64,000 bases of DNA. It comes from Lentzea alba (GTDB lineage: Bacteria > Actinomycetota > Actinomycetes > Mycobacteriales > Pseudonocardiaceae). The notes under the pieces were generated by a model. That model was given only the letters and a program-made list of their open reading frames with translations, had not been told where the DNA came from and did no database searches. The position numbers and the translations under genes were made by a program. This document shows positions 54,377 through 64,000 of the stretch, in pieces (position 1 is the first letter of the stretch; every line of letters begins with the position of its first letter). Location: NCBI RefSeq assembly GCF_011067745.1, contig NZ_JAAMPJ010000018.1, forward strand, positions 1 through 64,000, read 5' to 3'.

Positions 54377-54931
54377 ATGGAGATCACCGCCTTCCTGAGC
54401 CGCAAGCTGGCTCGCCGGTTCCGGACGTACGACTCGGACGGTGACGGGTTCATCGAGCGCGAGGACTTCACGCAGGCGGGCGAGCGCACCACGAAGGCAT
54501 TCGGACTGGCCGACGACGACCCGAAAGCGGTCAGGTTCCAGCACTCGCTGATCGGGCTGTGGGACCGGCTTTCGTCGGCCGCCGACCTGGACTGCAACGG
54601 GCGGATCAGCGTCGACGAGTACAAGAAGGCGTTCACGAACCGGCTGTTGGAGACGCAGGAGTCGTTCGACGAGGGTTATGGGCCGTTCCTCGACGCGCTG
54701 ATGGCGATCGCGGACGAGGACGGCGACGGCAAGGTCACTCTCGAGGACCACGTCGCCTGGACCGGCGCGTTGATGAACATCTCGGAACGCAACTCGCGCA
54801 GCATTCACGACATGCTGTCGGATGAGGACGGGTTGCTGGCCACTCAGGCAATGCTGGACGTGATCCGCGAGTACTACTTCTCCGAGGATCCGGCGTCGTC
54901 GGGCAACTGGCTGCTCGGACCGCTGGACTGA
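54377..54931 (+). CDS. EF-hand calcium-binding protein, copy 1
   Basis: The 184-residue protein has calerythrin-like architecture with four EF-hand sites. Hand 1 is DSDGDGFIERED (residues about 19-30), hand 2 DLDCNGRISVDE and hand 3 DEDGDGKVTLED; hand 4 is degenerate (DEDGLLATQ). The ending EYYFSEDP-x-x-x-G-N-W-LLGPLD is shared with the second copy. It is cytosolic, since no signal peptide is visible, and should buffer or sense calcium. A GNAT gene starts directly after the stop. The close paralogue is at 58241. Confidence 0.9.
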   Translation: MEITAFLSRKLARRFRTYDSDGDGFIEREDFTQAGERTTKAFGLADDDPKAVRFQHSLIGLWDRLSSAADLDCNGRISVDEYKKAFTNRLLETQESFDEGYGPFLDALMAIADEDGDGKVTLEDHVAWTGALMNISERNSRSIHDMLSDEDGLLATQAMLDVIREYYFSEDPASSGNWLLGPLD

Positions 54932-54932
54932 C

Positions 54933-55649
54933 GTGCTGCTGAAAACGCTGCAGGAGTACGCGGCCCGCGCCCAGCCCGCCGCCCACGTCGAGGAGGCCGG
55001 CGGCTGGTGGCTGCGGCACTCCCCCGGCGACGCCTGGTGGGTGAGCGCGGTGCTGCCACACGACCAGGAGGACCGCGTCGCGCGCGCTGAGGAGTTCTGC
55101 GCCGAACGCGCGTGCGAGGTGCGGTTCCAGATCACGCCGGGTGTGTGTGCGGACGACCTGGACGCGCGGCTGCACGACAGGGGGTACGAGCGGGGACACG
55201 CCATGTCCCTGCAGATCGCCTCCACGGCCGAGGTGCTGCGGCACGCCCAGGCCGACGCCGGCGAGGTCACGACCCGGCCGACCGACGCGTGGCTGGCGGC
55301 GTGGCGCGCGGTGACCACGCGGGACGTCAGCGCCGAACGCGACCTGCTCAGCCGGGTCGAGCACCCGAGCGCCTACGCGTTCGCCGAGGTGGACGGCCAG
55401 GTGGTGGCCGTGGGGCGCGCGGTGGCCGAGAACGGGTGGGCCGGCGTGTTCGGCATGGCCACGTTGCCGCACGCACGGGGCCAAGGCGCCGCACGGTCCG
55501 TGCTAGCCGCCCTGGCGTCGTGGGCGGCTGCAAGAGAGACCGACCGCATGTACCTGCAGATGGAGAAGGCGAACAACAGCGCGTTCCGCCTCTACGAACG
55601 CACAGGCTTCCGCGAGGTCTGCACCTACCACTACCGCTTCCGCCCCTAA
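54933..55649 (+). CDS. GNAT family N-acetyltransferase
   Basis: The 238-residue protein has a C-terminal GNAT domain with the acetyl-CoA pyrophosphate loop in MATLPHARGQGAARSVLAAL (R/Q-x-x-G-x-G/A type) and a closing NNSAFRLYERTGFREVCTYHY, the classic motif B. The N-terminal half (residues 1-130) is a degenerate second GNAT-like module, as in tandem acetyltransferases. The GTG start at 54933 lies 1 bp after the EF-hand stop. The substrate (small molecule, drug or protein) cannot be told. Confidence 0.85.
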   Translation: MLLKTLQEYAARAQPAAHVEEAGGWWLRHSPGDAWWVSAVLPHDQEDRVARAEEFCAERACEVRFQITPGVCADDLDARLHDRGYERGHAMSLQIASTAEVLRHAQADAGEVTTRPTDAWLAAWRAVTTRDVSAERDLLSRVEHPSAYAFAEVDGQVVAVGRAVAENGWAGVFGMATLPHARGQGAARSVLAALASWAAARETDRMYLQMEKANNSAFRLYERTGFREVCTYHYRFRP

Positions 55650-55681
55650 CCCCTGCTCCGCACCCCCTCGTTGCCGGTCGG

Positions 55682-55730
55682 CACGCGGGGCCCTTTCGTA
55701 CTGTCAGAGCGAACGAAAGCTCCCCGCGTG
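55682..55730. repeat. imperfect hairpin repeat related to 43150-43258
   Basis: Arms 55682-55699 (CACGCGGGGCCCTTTCGT) and 55713-55730 (ACGAAAGCTCCCCGCGTG) are reverse complements with two mismatches around a 13-nt loop. The sequence CACGCGGGG/CTTTCGTACTGTC is also present at 43150-43172. It stands 32 bp after the GNAT stop and probably serves as a terminator; related copies suggest a dispersed intergenic repeat. Confidence 0.65.
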
Positions 55731-55844
55731 TCGCAAGATGGGGATGGTGGGGTTCGTGTGGGTGAACAGCGGTACGTCGACGCGCGGGTAACCAATCAGG
55801 AATCAAGAAGGCACGAGCGGGGTCGCGGAGCTAGGTTTTGCGCC

Positions 55845-58223
<2,379 letters not shown>

Positions 58224-58240
58224 GCGGGTACCAAGGGGGC

Positions 58241-58798
58241 ATGGAGATCCCGGCGTTCCTGGACCGCAAGCTCACCCGCAGGTTCGAGACCTACGACAGT
58301 GACCAGGACGGGTTCATCGAGCGCTCGGACTTCGAACAGGCAGGTTCCCGGACCACCGCCGCGTTCGGCCTGAGCGACGACGATCTTCGCGCGAGGCGGT
58401 TCCACGAGCACCTCTTGGGCGTGTGGGACCACCTCTCCGCCGTGACGGACACCAACGACGACGACCGGATCAGCCTCACCGAGTACAAGAGGGCGTTCGC
58501 GCTGCGCCTGCTGGGGCGGCCGGAGTCGTTCGACGACAGCTACCTGCCGTTCCTCGACGCGTTGGTGGCCGTCGCCGATCACGACGGCGACGGCCACCTC
58601 GGCGTGGACGAGTACGTGCGGTGGAGCGAGGCGTTGATGAACCTGCGCTCCGCCGACGCCCGCGCCGTGCACGCCCGGCTCGACCACGACGGCGACGGTC
58701 TGGTGAGCACCGACGACCTGTTGGCCGCGATCAGGGCGTACTACTTCTCGGAGGACCCGGACGGGCCGGGCGCCTGGTTGTTCGGTCCGCTGGACTGA
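58241..58798 (+). CDS. EF-hand calcium-binding protein, copy 2
   Basis: The 185-residue paralogue of the EF-hand protein at 54377 has hand 1 DSDQDGFIERSD, hand 2 DTNDDDRISLTE, hand 3 DHDGDGHLGVDE and hand 4 DHDGDGLVSTDD, so all four appear intact, unlike copy 1. It ends with the same YYFSEDP...LFGPLD tail. The two copies bracket the GNAT and UvrA2 genes, implying a duplication with insertion, or an expanded calcium-linked locus. It abuts the convergent SRPBCC gene with no gap. Confidence 0.9.
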   Translation: MEIPAFLDRKLTRRFETYDSDQDGFIERSDFEQAGSRTTAAFGLSDDDLRARRFHEHLLGVWDHLSAVTDTNDDDRISLTEYKRAFALRLLGRPESFDDSYLPFLDALVAVADHDGDGHLGVDEYVRWSEALMNLRSADARAVHARLDHDGDGLVSTDDLLAAIRAYYFSEDPDGPGAWLFGPLD

Positions 58799-59221
58799 TC
58801 AGCCGCGCTCGGCGAACTTCCTGATCGTCTCGGCCTCGGTCTCGACGTACTGCTTGGCCAGCTTCTTCGTGAACAGCCAGCCGATCCCGCCCAGCGGACC
58901 GGAGATGTCCAGCGCGAGGGTGAGCCGGGTGCCGTCCGGGTGCGGTTCGACGAGGTGCGAGGCGACCCCGGTGACGCCGGGCGACTTCTGCTCCCAGGTG
59001 TAGGACTTCCCCTCGGTCAGCTCGGTGACCGTCCACACCGCCTCGGGCAGCTTGGGCTGGCGCAACCGGGTGCGGGAGCCGACCTTCAGCGGTCCGTCGT
59101 CGAGACGCTCCACCTCGTCGACCGTCGGGATCCGCTCCGGCCACCGCTCGACGTCGATCAGCACCGCCCAGACTCGTTCGGGCGGGGCCGCGATCGTGAT
59201 GACGTGCTGCAAACCGGGCAT
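58799..59221 (-). CDS. SRPBCC (polyketide cyclase-like) protein
   Basis: The 140-residue protein has the START-like helix-grip fold: TIAAPPERVWAVLIDVERWP at the N-terminus, the WTVTELTEGKSYTWEQKSPG strands, and a long C-terminal helix (FTKKLAKQYVETEAETIRKF). Such proteins bind hydrophobic ligands and include polyketide cyclases, but here it is isolated from any biosynthetic cluster. It starts 9 bp upstream of a convergent-free gap to the dehydrogenase gene on the same strand, with ATG 59221. No active residues were recognised. Confidence 0.85.
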   Translation of the reverse strand: MPGLQHVITIAAPPERVWAVLIDVERWPERIPTVDEVERLDDGPLKVGSRTRLRQPKLPEAVWTVTELTEGKSYTWEQKSPGVTGVASHLVEPHPDGTRLTLALDISGPLGGIGWLFTKKLAKQYVETEAETIRKFAERG

Positions 59222-59230
59222 TCCCCGAGT

Positions 59231-60361
59231 CTAGAACCGTTTCTCGATCTCCTGCACCGCCGCGGCCGCGATCTCGGTGGCGGCTTTGCGCGGCGAGGGT
59301 GCGTCGACGATCTTGGCCACGAGGCGGCGCATGTTCGTGCCGATCTGGTCGAACGCCGACTCGGCCGTGGCCTCGATGTCGCCGAACAGCGTCCACCACC
59401 ACCAGGAGTTCGTCGCCGAGTTCGCGACGACGTCCGGGATGACCAGCGCGTCGATCTGGTCCTCGGCCTCCGGGGTGACCGGCATGTTGGCCGCTTCCAC
59501 GATCAGCTTGGCCCGGACCGATTTCGCGTTGTCCGCGTTGATCGCGTAACTCGTGGCGGCCGGGACGAGGACGTCCGCCTCGACGTCGAGCCACCTGTCG
59601 CGGTCGAGTTGGAGGTCTGTCTCGCGGAGTTTCGTCCTGTTGATACCGCCGTGCGAATCCCGGGACAACAAAAGGGTTTCCACGTCGAGCCCGGCAGGGT
59701 TGGCTACCACACCGTGGACATCCGCGAGCCCGACGATCCTGACGCCCGCCTGCGCGAGATAGCGGGCCGTCGCGCCGCCCATCGAGCCGAAGCCCTGCAC
59801 GAACGCGGTGGGGTTCGGCAGGTTCAGGTGCTCGATGCCGGCCAGCGCGGCCTGCGCGACGCCGTAACCGCCGACCAGTTCGTCGAGGCTGACGCCGTCG
59901 ACTGTGACCGCGAAGGCGTCCGCGAGACGTTGACGGGCCTTCTGCTCGTCGTCCAGCAACGGGTAGACGGCCTGGATCGACGACTGCAGGCCGATCTTCT
60001 CGATGGCCCTGTCGATCGTGGACTGCCGAAGCCCGAGGTCCTCCCCCATCGCCCAGAACCGCTCGATGTAGGGCGACATGGCGAACAGGTAGGCCGTGAG
60101 GACCTCTTCGGCCCTCGGGTCGTAGGGGTCGAAGTCGATGCCGCCCTTGGCGCCCCCGAGCGGCACGTAGCGCGCTTGGGGGTCGTAGTTGAGGGCCTCC
60201 TTGGCGGTCATCCCCTCGGCCAGCCCGCGCACCTCGTCGAGCGTGCAGCCCGCGCGCATGCGCAGTCCTCCGCTGCTCACCCCGCGCACGAGCCGGTCGA
60301 TGACGAGGTAGCCGCGCGCCTGCGTGGCCGGGTCGGACCAGGTGACCTGGAGAAAACTCAT
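59231..60361 (-). CDS. Glu/Leu/Phe/Val dehydrogenase
   Basis: The 376-residue enzyme shows the family core: GGLRMRAGCTLDEVRGLAEG, the catalytic Lys in VPLGGAKGGIDFDP, the Rossmann loop GFGSMGGATARYLAQ, LIVEAANMPVTPEAED and VIPDVVANSATNSWWWW. It deaminates an amino acid (or the reverse) with NAD(P). ATG 60361 follows AGAGGTG. It faces an amino-acid permease, and inverted repeats lie between them, so import and catabolism are probably co-regulated. The specific amino acid is not evident. The SRPBCC gene follows it on the same strand. Confidence 0.88.
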   Translation of the reverse strand: MSFLQVTWSDPATQARGYLVIDRLVRGVSSGGLRMRAGCTLDEVRGLAEGMTAKEALNYDPQARYVPLGGAKGGIDFDPYDPRAEEVLTAYLFAMSPYIERFWAMGEDLGLRQSTIDRAIEKIGLQSSIQAVYPLLDDEQKARQRLADAFAVTVDGVSLDELVGGYGVAQAALAGIEHLNLPNPTAFVQGFGSMGGATARYLAQAGVRIVGLADVHGVVANPAGLDVETLLLSRDSHGGINRTKLRETDLQLDRDRWLDVEADVLVPAATSYAINADNAKSVRAKLIVEAANMPVTPEAEDQIDALVIPDVVANSATNSWWWWTLFGDIEATAESAFDQIGTNMRRLVAKIVDAPSPRKAATEIAAAAVQEIEKRF

Positions 60362-60387
60362 CGAAAGCACCTCTTGACTTCAGCGTA

Positions 60388-60436
60388 TGACCGCGGTCAC
60401 ATGGTCCGTCCAAATAACTGACTGACGGATCAGTTA
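60388..60436. promoter_or_regulatory. operator region between dehydrogenase and permease
   Basis: A perfect 12-bp palindrome, TGACCGCGGTCA (60388-60399), is followed by 7-bp inverted arms TAACTGA (60415-60421) and TCAGTTA (60430-60436) with 8 bp between. The second dyad ends 17 bp before the permease start and includes an internal ACTGACGGATCAGT dyad, a shape typical of TetR-type operators. No regulator gene is adjacent. Confidence 0.6.
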
Positions 60437-60452
60437 ACCATCTGGAGGACCC

Positions 60453-61937
60453 GTGAGCGAGGTACAGCCTCTCAGCGGCAACTGGCTGCGCGAACGCACC
60501 CACCTGCGCAAGTCACTGCGCCGGACGGACGTGACGTTCTACCTGCTCTGCACCCTCGTCGGCCTGGACACGATCGGCAGCGTCGCCGCCAACGGACCCC
60601 AGGGCCTCGTCTGGATGGTGATCCTGGCGGTGGTGTTCTTCCTGCCGTACGGGTTCCTGACCACCGAGCTCGGCACGGCGTTCCCGGTCGAGGGCGGCCC
60701 CTACGTGTGGACCAAGCTCGCGTTCGGACGCCTCGCCGCCGGGGTGAACCAGGTCCTGTACTGGCTGTCCAATCCACTGTGGATGGGCGGCACACTGGCG
60801 ATCATCGCGGTGACGACGTTCGAGAGGTTCTTCCTGCCGCTGGGTCTCTTCGGCAAGCACGTCGCGGGTCTTCTGTTCATCTGGATCGGCGTTCTGGCGG
60901 TCGCCGCCTCGTTGCGAATCGGCAAGTGGGTGCCGATCGCGGGAGCATTCGCCCGGATCGTGCTGCTGGGCTTCTTCACGCTGTCGGTCGTGGTGTACGC
61001 GGTGAGAAACGGCGTGCAACCGTTGTCCGGCGGGGATTTCGTGCCCACCTGGGCCGGGTTCGTGGCGCTGGTGCCGGTGCTGATCTTCAACTACGTCGGC
61101 TTCGAGCTGCCGTCGGCCGCGACCGAGGAGATGACGGACCCGCAGAAGACCGTGCCGTTCGCGATCCTGCGGGCGGGCATCGCGTCGTTCCTGTTGTACG
61201 GCGGGCCCATCCTGGGAATTCTGCTGGTGGTGCCGGCTTCCCAGATCCACGGCCTGGGCGGTTTCATCGACGCCGCCAAACAGGTGCTGACCGTCTACGG
61301 CGGTTCGGTGGCTCCCGACGGAACCGTGACGCTGACCGGAGCGGGTGCGATGCTCGGGACCGTCTGCGCGGCCGGTTTGATCATCGGCGTGCTGACCTCC
61401 GGCGTCTCGTGGGCGATCGGCGCTCATCGGGCCCAGGCGGTGGCGTGCGCGGACGGCGCCGGACCTGCTTACCTGGGGCGGCTTTCCTCCCGTTACGGCA
61501 CGCCCCTGCGCGTGAACGTCCTTTCCGGACTGCTGGCTTCCGTCGTGCTGGTGACGGCGTTGAACCTGACGGGCGGCGATTCGGAGAAGTATTTCACCGC
61601 CGGGCTCGCGCTGGTGATCTCGACGACGTTCATCAGCTACCTGCTGACGTTCCCGTCGATGCTGGTGCTGCGCCGGCGCCTGCCCTTGGTGGCGCGCCCG
61701 TTCCGAGCACCTTTTGCTTTGCTGACAACGATTCTGACCACTGGCCTGGTGGCGTTCACCGTCGTGGTGCTGATCTGGCCGCTGGAGCTGCCCGCGGCGT
61801 TCGCCGGAGAGCGTTCCGCTTACACGTTGTCGCAGGTGGTTCCGCTGCTGATCGTGATCGGCATCGGTTTCCTGTTCTACGCGCTGGGTTCCCCTACCCG
61901 CGCGCTGGACCGGGACTTCACTTCGACATCTGCATGA
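60453..61937 (+). CDS. amino acid permease (APC family)
   Basis: The 494-residue transporter has 12-13 helices with APC-family features: LVGLDTIGSVAANGPQGLVW in helix 1, FPVEGGPYVWTKLAFG and FNYVGFELPSAATEEMTDPQ (helix 6/loop), the E-E-x-x-D-P-Q/R-x-x-V-P motif of glutamate/GABA-type and related permeases. GTG 60453 follows GGAGG. It likely imports an amino acid degraded by the divergent dehydrogenase. The 3' end overlaps the Rho gene by 20 bp. Confidence 0.88.
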   Translation: MSEVQPLSGNWLRERTHLRKSLRRTDVTFYLLCTLVGLDTIGSVAANGPQGLVWMVILAVVFFLPYGFLTTELGTAFPVEGGPYVWTKLAFGRLAAGVNQVLYWLSNPLWMGGTLAIIAVTTFERFFLPLGLFGKHVAGLLFIWIGVLAVAASLRIGKWVPIAGAFARIVLLGFFTLSVVVYAVRNGVQPLSGGDFVPTWAGFVALVPVLIFNYVGFELPSAATEEMTDPQKTVPFAILRAGIASFLLYGGPILGILLVVPASQIHGLGGFIDAAKQVLTVYGGSVAPDGTVTLTGAGAMLGTVCAAGLIIGVLTSGVSWAIGAHRAQAVACADGAGPAYLGRLSSRYGTPLRVNVLSGLLASVVLVTALNLTGGDSEKYFTAGLALVISTTFISYLLTFPSMLVLRRRLPLVARPFRAPFALLTTILTTGLVAFTVVVLIWPLELPAAFAGERSAYTLSQVVPLLIVIGIGFLFYALGSPTRALDRDFTSTSA

Positions 61938-62943
61938 GGAACTCCGCGTTGCTCCCGGTCTTGCGCAGCCCTTCGAGCAGCACGTCGATGTCGCGATCGA
62001 CCATGGCCCGGCGCATCGCGTCCGTGATGGCGAGTTCCTGTTGGGAGACCAACAGTTCCGCCTTGCGGGTGCTGGACTGCTGCAGGTCGACCGCCGGGTA
62101 GATCCTCTTCTGCGCGGCCTTGCGATCGAGCTTCAACTCGGCGTTGCCAGTGCTCTTCAACTCTTCGAAGATCGCCGTGTCAGCCAACGATCCCGTCTCG
62201 ACCAGCGCGGTCGCGAAGATCGTGAGGCTGCCGCCGTCCTCGATGTTGCGCGCAGCACCGAGGAACTGCTTCGGCGGCGTCAACGCCCTGGCGTCGATAC
62301 CACCGCTGAGAATGCGCCCGCCGTTGGGCTGCGCGAGGTTGTACGCGCGGCCGAGGCGCGTGAGCGAGTCGAGCAGGATCACCACGTCCTGTCCGTCCTC
62401 GACCAGCCGCTTGGCCCGCTCGACCGCGAGCTCCGCGACCCGGATGTGCTCGTTGGGATGCTCGTCGAAGGTCGAGGTGAACATCTCGCCGGGGATGGTG
62501 CCGCGCATGTCCGTCACCTCTTCGGGCCGTTCGCCGACCAGCGCGACGATCAGGTGAACGTCGGGGTCGTTCTTGGCGATGGCCTGCGCGATCTGCTGCA
62601 GCACAATGGTCTTACCTGCCTTGGGTGGCGCCACGATCAGCGCCCGCTGCCCCTTGCCGACCGGCATGACCAGGTCGATCGTGCGGCTGGTCAGCTCGTC
62701 CGGGTCGTGCTCCAACCGCAGTCGCTGGTTGGGGTAGAGCGGCGTCAGGTCCGCGAACTTCGGCCGCGGGTGCGGCTTGCGCCCGTTGACCGTGTCCACG
62801 CTGATGAGCTTGTCGCTCTCGGCTTCGCCGCTGATCTGGTCGCCGCGGCGCAGGTCGTGTTGCCTCACAAGACTCTGCGGCACCTGCGGCCCGTCAACGA
62901 GAAAAGCCTTGTTGTTGCGTATGTCGAGTACACCGATGTGCAT
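61918..62943 (-). CDS. short transcription termination factor Rho paralogue
   Basis: The 341-residue protein keeps the complete Rho ATPase: LIVAPPKAGKTIVLQQIAQA (Walker A), LVGERPEEVTDM, DVVILLDSLTRLGRAYN (Walker B), GARNIEDGGSLTIFATALVE and TRKAELL. The N-terminal helical domain and the long Arg/Asp-rich insert of actinobacterial Rho are absent; it begins inside a shrunken cold-shock RNA-binding domain (GVLDIRNNKAFLVDGPQVPQ), where GYGFLR-type RNA-contact residues are lost. Normal Rho has 419 residues in E. coli and over 600 in actinomycetes. So this is a second, specialised Rho. ATG 62943 follows AAGGA. Confidence 0.88.
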   Translation of the reverse strand: MHIGVLDIRNNKAFLVDGPQVPQSLVRQHDLRRGDQISGEAESDKLISVDTVNGRKPHPRPKFADLTPLYPNQRLRLEHDPDELTSRTIDLVMPVGKGQRALIVAPPKAGKTIVLQQIAQAIAKNDPDVHLIVALVGERPEEVTDMRGTIPGEMFTSTFDEHPNEHIRVAELAVERAKRLVEDGQDVVILLDSLTRLGRAYNLAQPNGGRILSGGIDARALTPPKQFLGAARNIEDGGSLTIFATALVETGSLADTAIFEELKSTGNAELKLDRKAAQKRIYPAVDLQQSSTRKAELLVSQQELAITDAMRRAMVDRDIDVLLEGLRKTGSNAEFLMQMSK

Positions 62944-62956
62944 CGGGTCTGTCCTT

Positions 62957-63148
62957 TCAGGAGGGTTGGTTGAGACGCGCTTCATCGACTCCGCGCCTGA
63001 GCTCGTGCTCTCGTCGGAGGAGTGCGCTCGCAGATGCGTTCTGACCGCATCTGATGTGGGTCCACCAGCGTGTGAAGCTGGGGGTGTCGGCTGCGGATCG
63101 GAGAACGTCCAGCAGCTGGTCGGAACTTACGTGCGCCTCGTGGCGCAC
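62957..63148 (-). CDS. possible small gene or leader peptide upstream of rho paralogue
   Basis: A 63-residue frame starts with GTG 63148 (RHEAHVSSDQLLDVLRSAAD) and stops 13 bp before the rho paralogue start. Codon-third-position bias is weak, and I recognise no homologue. Inside it, AGATGCG and CGCATCT (about 63033-63053) can form a 7-bp hairpin. As full-length Rho genes commonly have long, autoregulated leaders, this region could be a regulatory leader rather than a gene. I list it with low confidence. Confidence 0.35.
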   Translation of the reverse strand: MRHEAHVSSDQLLDVLRSAADTPSFTRWWTHIRCGQNASASALLRREHELRRGVDEARLNQPS

Positions 63149-63200
63149 CGCCGGTTACAACGGACTGTAGCAGACAACGCTCGACGCGCGCTTGTTATTC

Positions 63201-63755
63201 CTAGCACTTCTTCCAGGCCAGCCGGAACGTGGTGCTCACGCTGGAGTCGGTCGAGTCCATGGTCATGAAGCTGGTGTTCCCCTTGCCGGTGACCTTGAGC
63301 TCGGCCTCGATGGTCAACGGCTTGCGGTCCTTGCACGGCCCGTGCGCGACCCCGCTCGGCGTGTCGGTGACCTGCCAGTTGTCACTCATCGGCCCCTGAT
63401 ACGTGTGCATGCTGTGCCGCGTCGGAAACCCCGGGAAGTGGTAGTCGTTGCGCACGACACCCTTGGTCTTGTCGACCAGATGCGCGAACCCGCGGTAGTC
63501 CGTCGCCGCGATGCCGTACGTGTACCCGGCGGCGTGGTTGAGCCGCAGCGCGATCGTGCAACTCTTCTTGGCCTCACTGCCGTTGCCCTGCACCAGGAAG
63601 TCGCTGTACGTCACCGTGAACGCCTCGTTGTCCTGCGACATGCCCACACTCACCGTGCCGGCCGGGCACCCCGAGCCGCTGACGCTCACCACGTCGATGG
63701 TGACGGGGCCGGGCGGCGGCACGAGGGTCGCCAGCAGTGCCACCACAGCCAACAT
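63201..63755 (-). CDS. secreted DUF4360 protein
   Basis: The 184-residue protein has a short signal peptide (LAVVALLATLVPPPG). The DUF4360 pattern follows: IDVVSVSGSGCPAGTVSVGM, FTVTYSDFLVQGNGSEAKKS, CTIALRLNHAAGYTYGIAAT and a C-terminal DSSVSTTFRLAWKKC. Three pairs of cysteines could form disulfides. The family is secreted, common in actinomycetes and fungi, and of unknown function. ATG or GTG near 63755 is used. It stands between the rho paralogue leader and a partial gene. Confidence 0.85.
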   Translation of the reverse strand: MLAVVALLATLVPPPGPVTIDVVSVSGSGCPAGTVSVGMSQDNEAFTVTYSDFLVQGNGSEAKKSCTIALRLNHAAGYTYGIAATDYRGFAHLVDKTKGVVRNDYHFPGFPTRHSMHTYQGPMSDNWQVTDTPSGVAHGPCKDRKPLTIEAELKVTGKGNTSFMTMDSTDSSVSTTFRLAWKKC

Positions 63756-63785
63756 CGAGGCCTCCTCACGTCACTGCAGGAGAAC

Positions 63786-64000
63786 CTATCGAGCCCCGCA
63801 ATCACGCAATCGGACCAGCAAGGCCCGCGCATCCTCCCGCATCAGCTCACTCCACCGGGCGAGATCACGCGCCGCACCGCACCGCACATGCCTCGGCACC
63901 GTCTCGTCCCACGCCACCGCCCTGGCGATCACCGACGCGGCCTCCCGCTGGTCCCGCCGCATCTCGACCAGCGCCCGCGCACACCGCATCCGCACCACTG
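63786..64000 (-). CDS. partial gene: HEAT-like repeat C-terminus
   Basis: Only the last 70 or so codons are in the window. The residues (CARALVEMRRDQREAASVIA; VPRHVRCGAARDLARWSELM; REDARALLVRLRDC) repeat a pattern of about 35 residues with A-A-R-x-L and R-x-x-A, as in HEAT-like repeats of large actinobacterial proteins. The start and upstream domains lie beyond position 64000, so neither the size nor the full function can be told. Confidence 0.55.
   Translation of the reverse strand, partial: VVRMRCARALVEMRRDQREAASVIARAVAWDETVPRHVRCGAARDLARWSELMREDARALLVRLRDCGAR

Noticed and set aside
55671..55844. N-terminal extension of the UvrA2 gene through the hairpin
   Set aside because: The frame is open only because the GC-rich hairpin lacks stops; the domain begins after ATG 55845.

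Overview
The window is high-GC DNA from a filamentous actinomycete, most likely of the Pseudonocardiales (Lentzea/Saccharothrix/Actinosynnema type). I infer this from frequent GTG starts, start/stop overlaps (ATGA, GTGA), DUF397/XRE and PspC genes, a Ppm-Lnt pair, secreted GH18 chitinases with DasR-type dre operators, and TTA codons confined to a few genes. I made no database comparison. The content is chromosomal: many small divergent regulator-target modules, secreted hydrolases and a few housekeeping genes. I see no biosynthetic gene cluster, CRISPR array, prophage or intact insertion sequence. No stretch longer than about 260 bases lacks a gene.

Layout. 1-6.5 kb: the 5' end of an IS630-type transposase, two tandem DUF2199 genes, an acetoacetate-decarboxylase-like gene, a secreted alpha/beta hydrolase, an NTF2-like gene behind a MerR/SoxR-type promoter, a tiny secreted peptide with three DTHW motifs, a GH18 chitinase with a dre site, a VOC protein and the 3' scrap of an IS481-type transposase. 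6.5-14.9 kb: tandem SDR genes facing a TetR gene across two near-identical palindromes, a GbsR/MarR-type regulator facing a shortened flavoprotein, phoD, a beta-propeller-like secreted protein, an aldo/keto reductase facing a MerR gene, and a MOSC protein. 14.9-18.9 kb: a solute-symporter/histidine-kinase fusion with its NarL-type regulator and a SMI1/KNR4 protein. 18.9-25.9 kb: DUF1304, cupin, LuxR, FAD oxidoreductase, SLOG-like, ECF sigma, receiver-only, VOC, WYL and CopG/Clp-N genes.

25.9-38.4 kb: membrane Ser/Thr kinase, SDR, second chitinase (GH18 plus ricin-type lectin, with a dre site), 5'-nucleotidase, a giant single-chain acyl-CoA carboxylase, an MFS transporter, a Gmad2-LysM protein and an atypical Tyr-type tRNA. 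38.4-52 kb: a LAL-type regulator, small proteins, TspO and a MerR/B12-binding regulator that share a 13-bp operator, an aldo/keto reductase, ppm and lnt, an acyl-CoA ligase with a TetR gene, a polytopic membrane protein, PspC, an XRE/DUF397 pair and a bestrophin-like protein. 52-64 kb: a surface-anchored repeat protein, two EF-hand paralogues bracketing a GNAT gene and a UvrA2-type gene, SRPBCC, a Glu/Leu/Phe/Val dehydrogenase facing an amino-acid permease, a short Rho paralogue, a DUF4360 secreted protein and a partial HEAT-like gene.

How the genes work together. The recurring unit is a regulator transcribed away from its presumed target with a palindrome between them; such operators are visible at about ten junctions. 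Several MerR-type promoters are spaced so that transcription should start at or next to the ATG, predicting leaderless mRNAs. Both chitinases look like DasR-regulon members. Nine convergent pairs overlap tail to tail by 8 to 97 bp, while three long hairpins without U-tracts sit after other genes. The least ordinary items are the DTHW peptide beside the chitinase, the Rho paralogue lacking its N-terminal domain, the atypical tRNA, and the LitR/CarH-like regulator sharing an operator with tspO.
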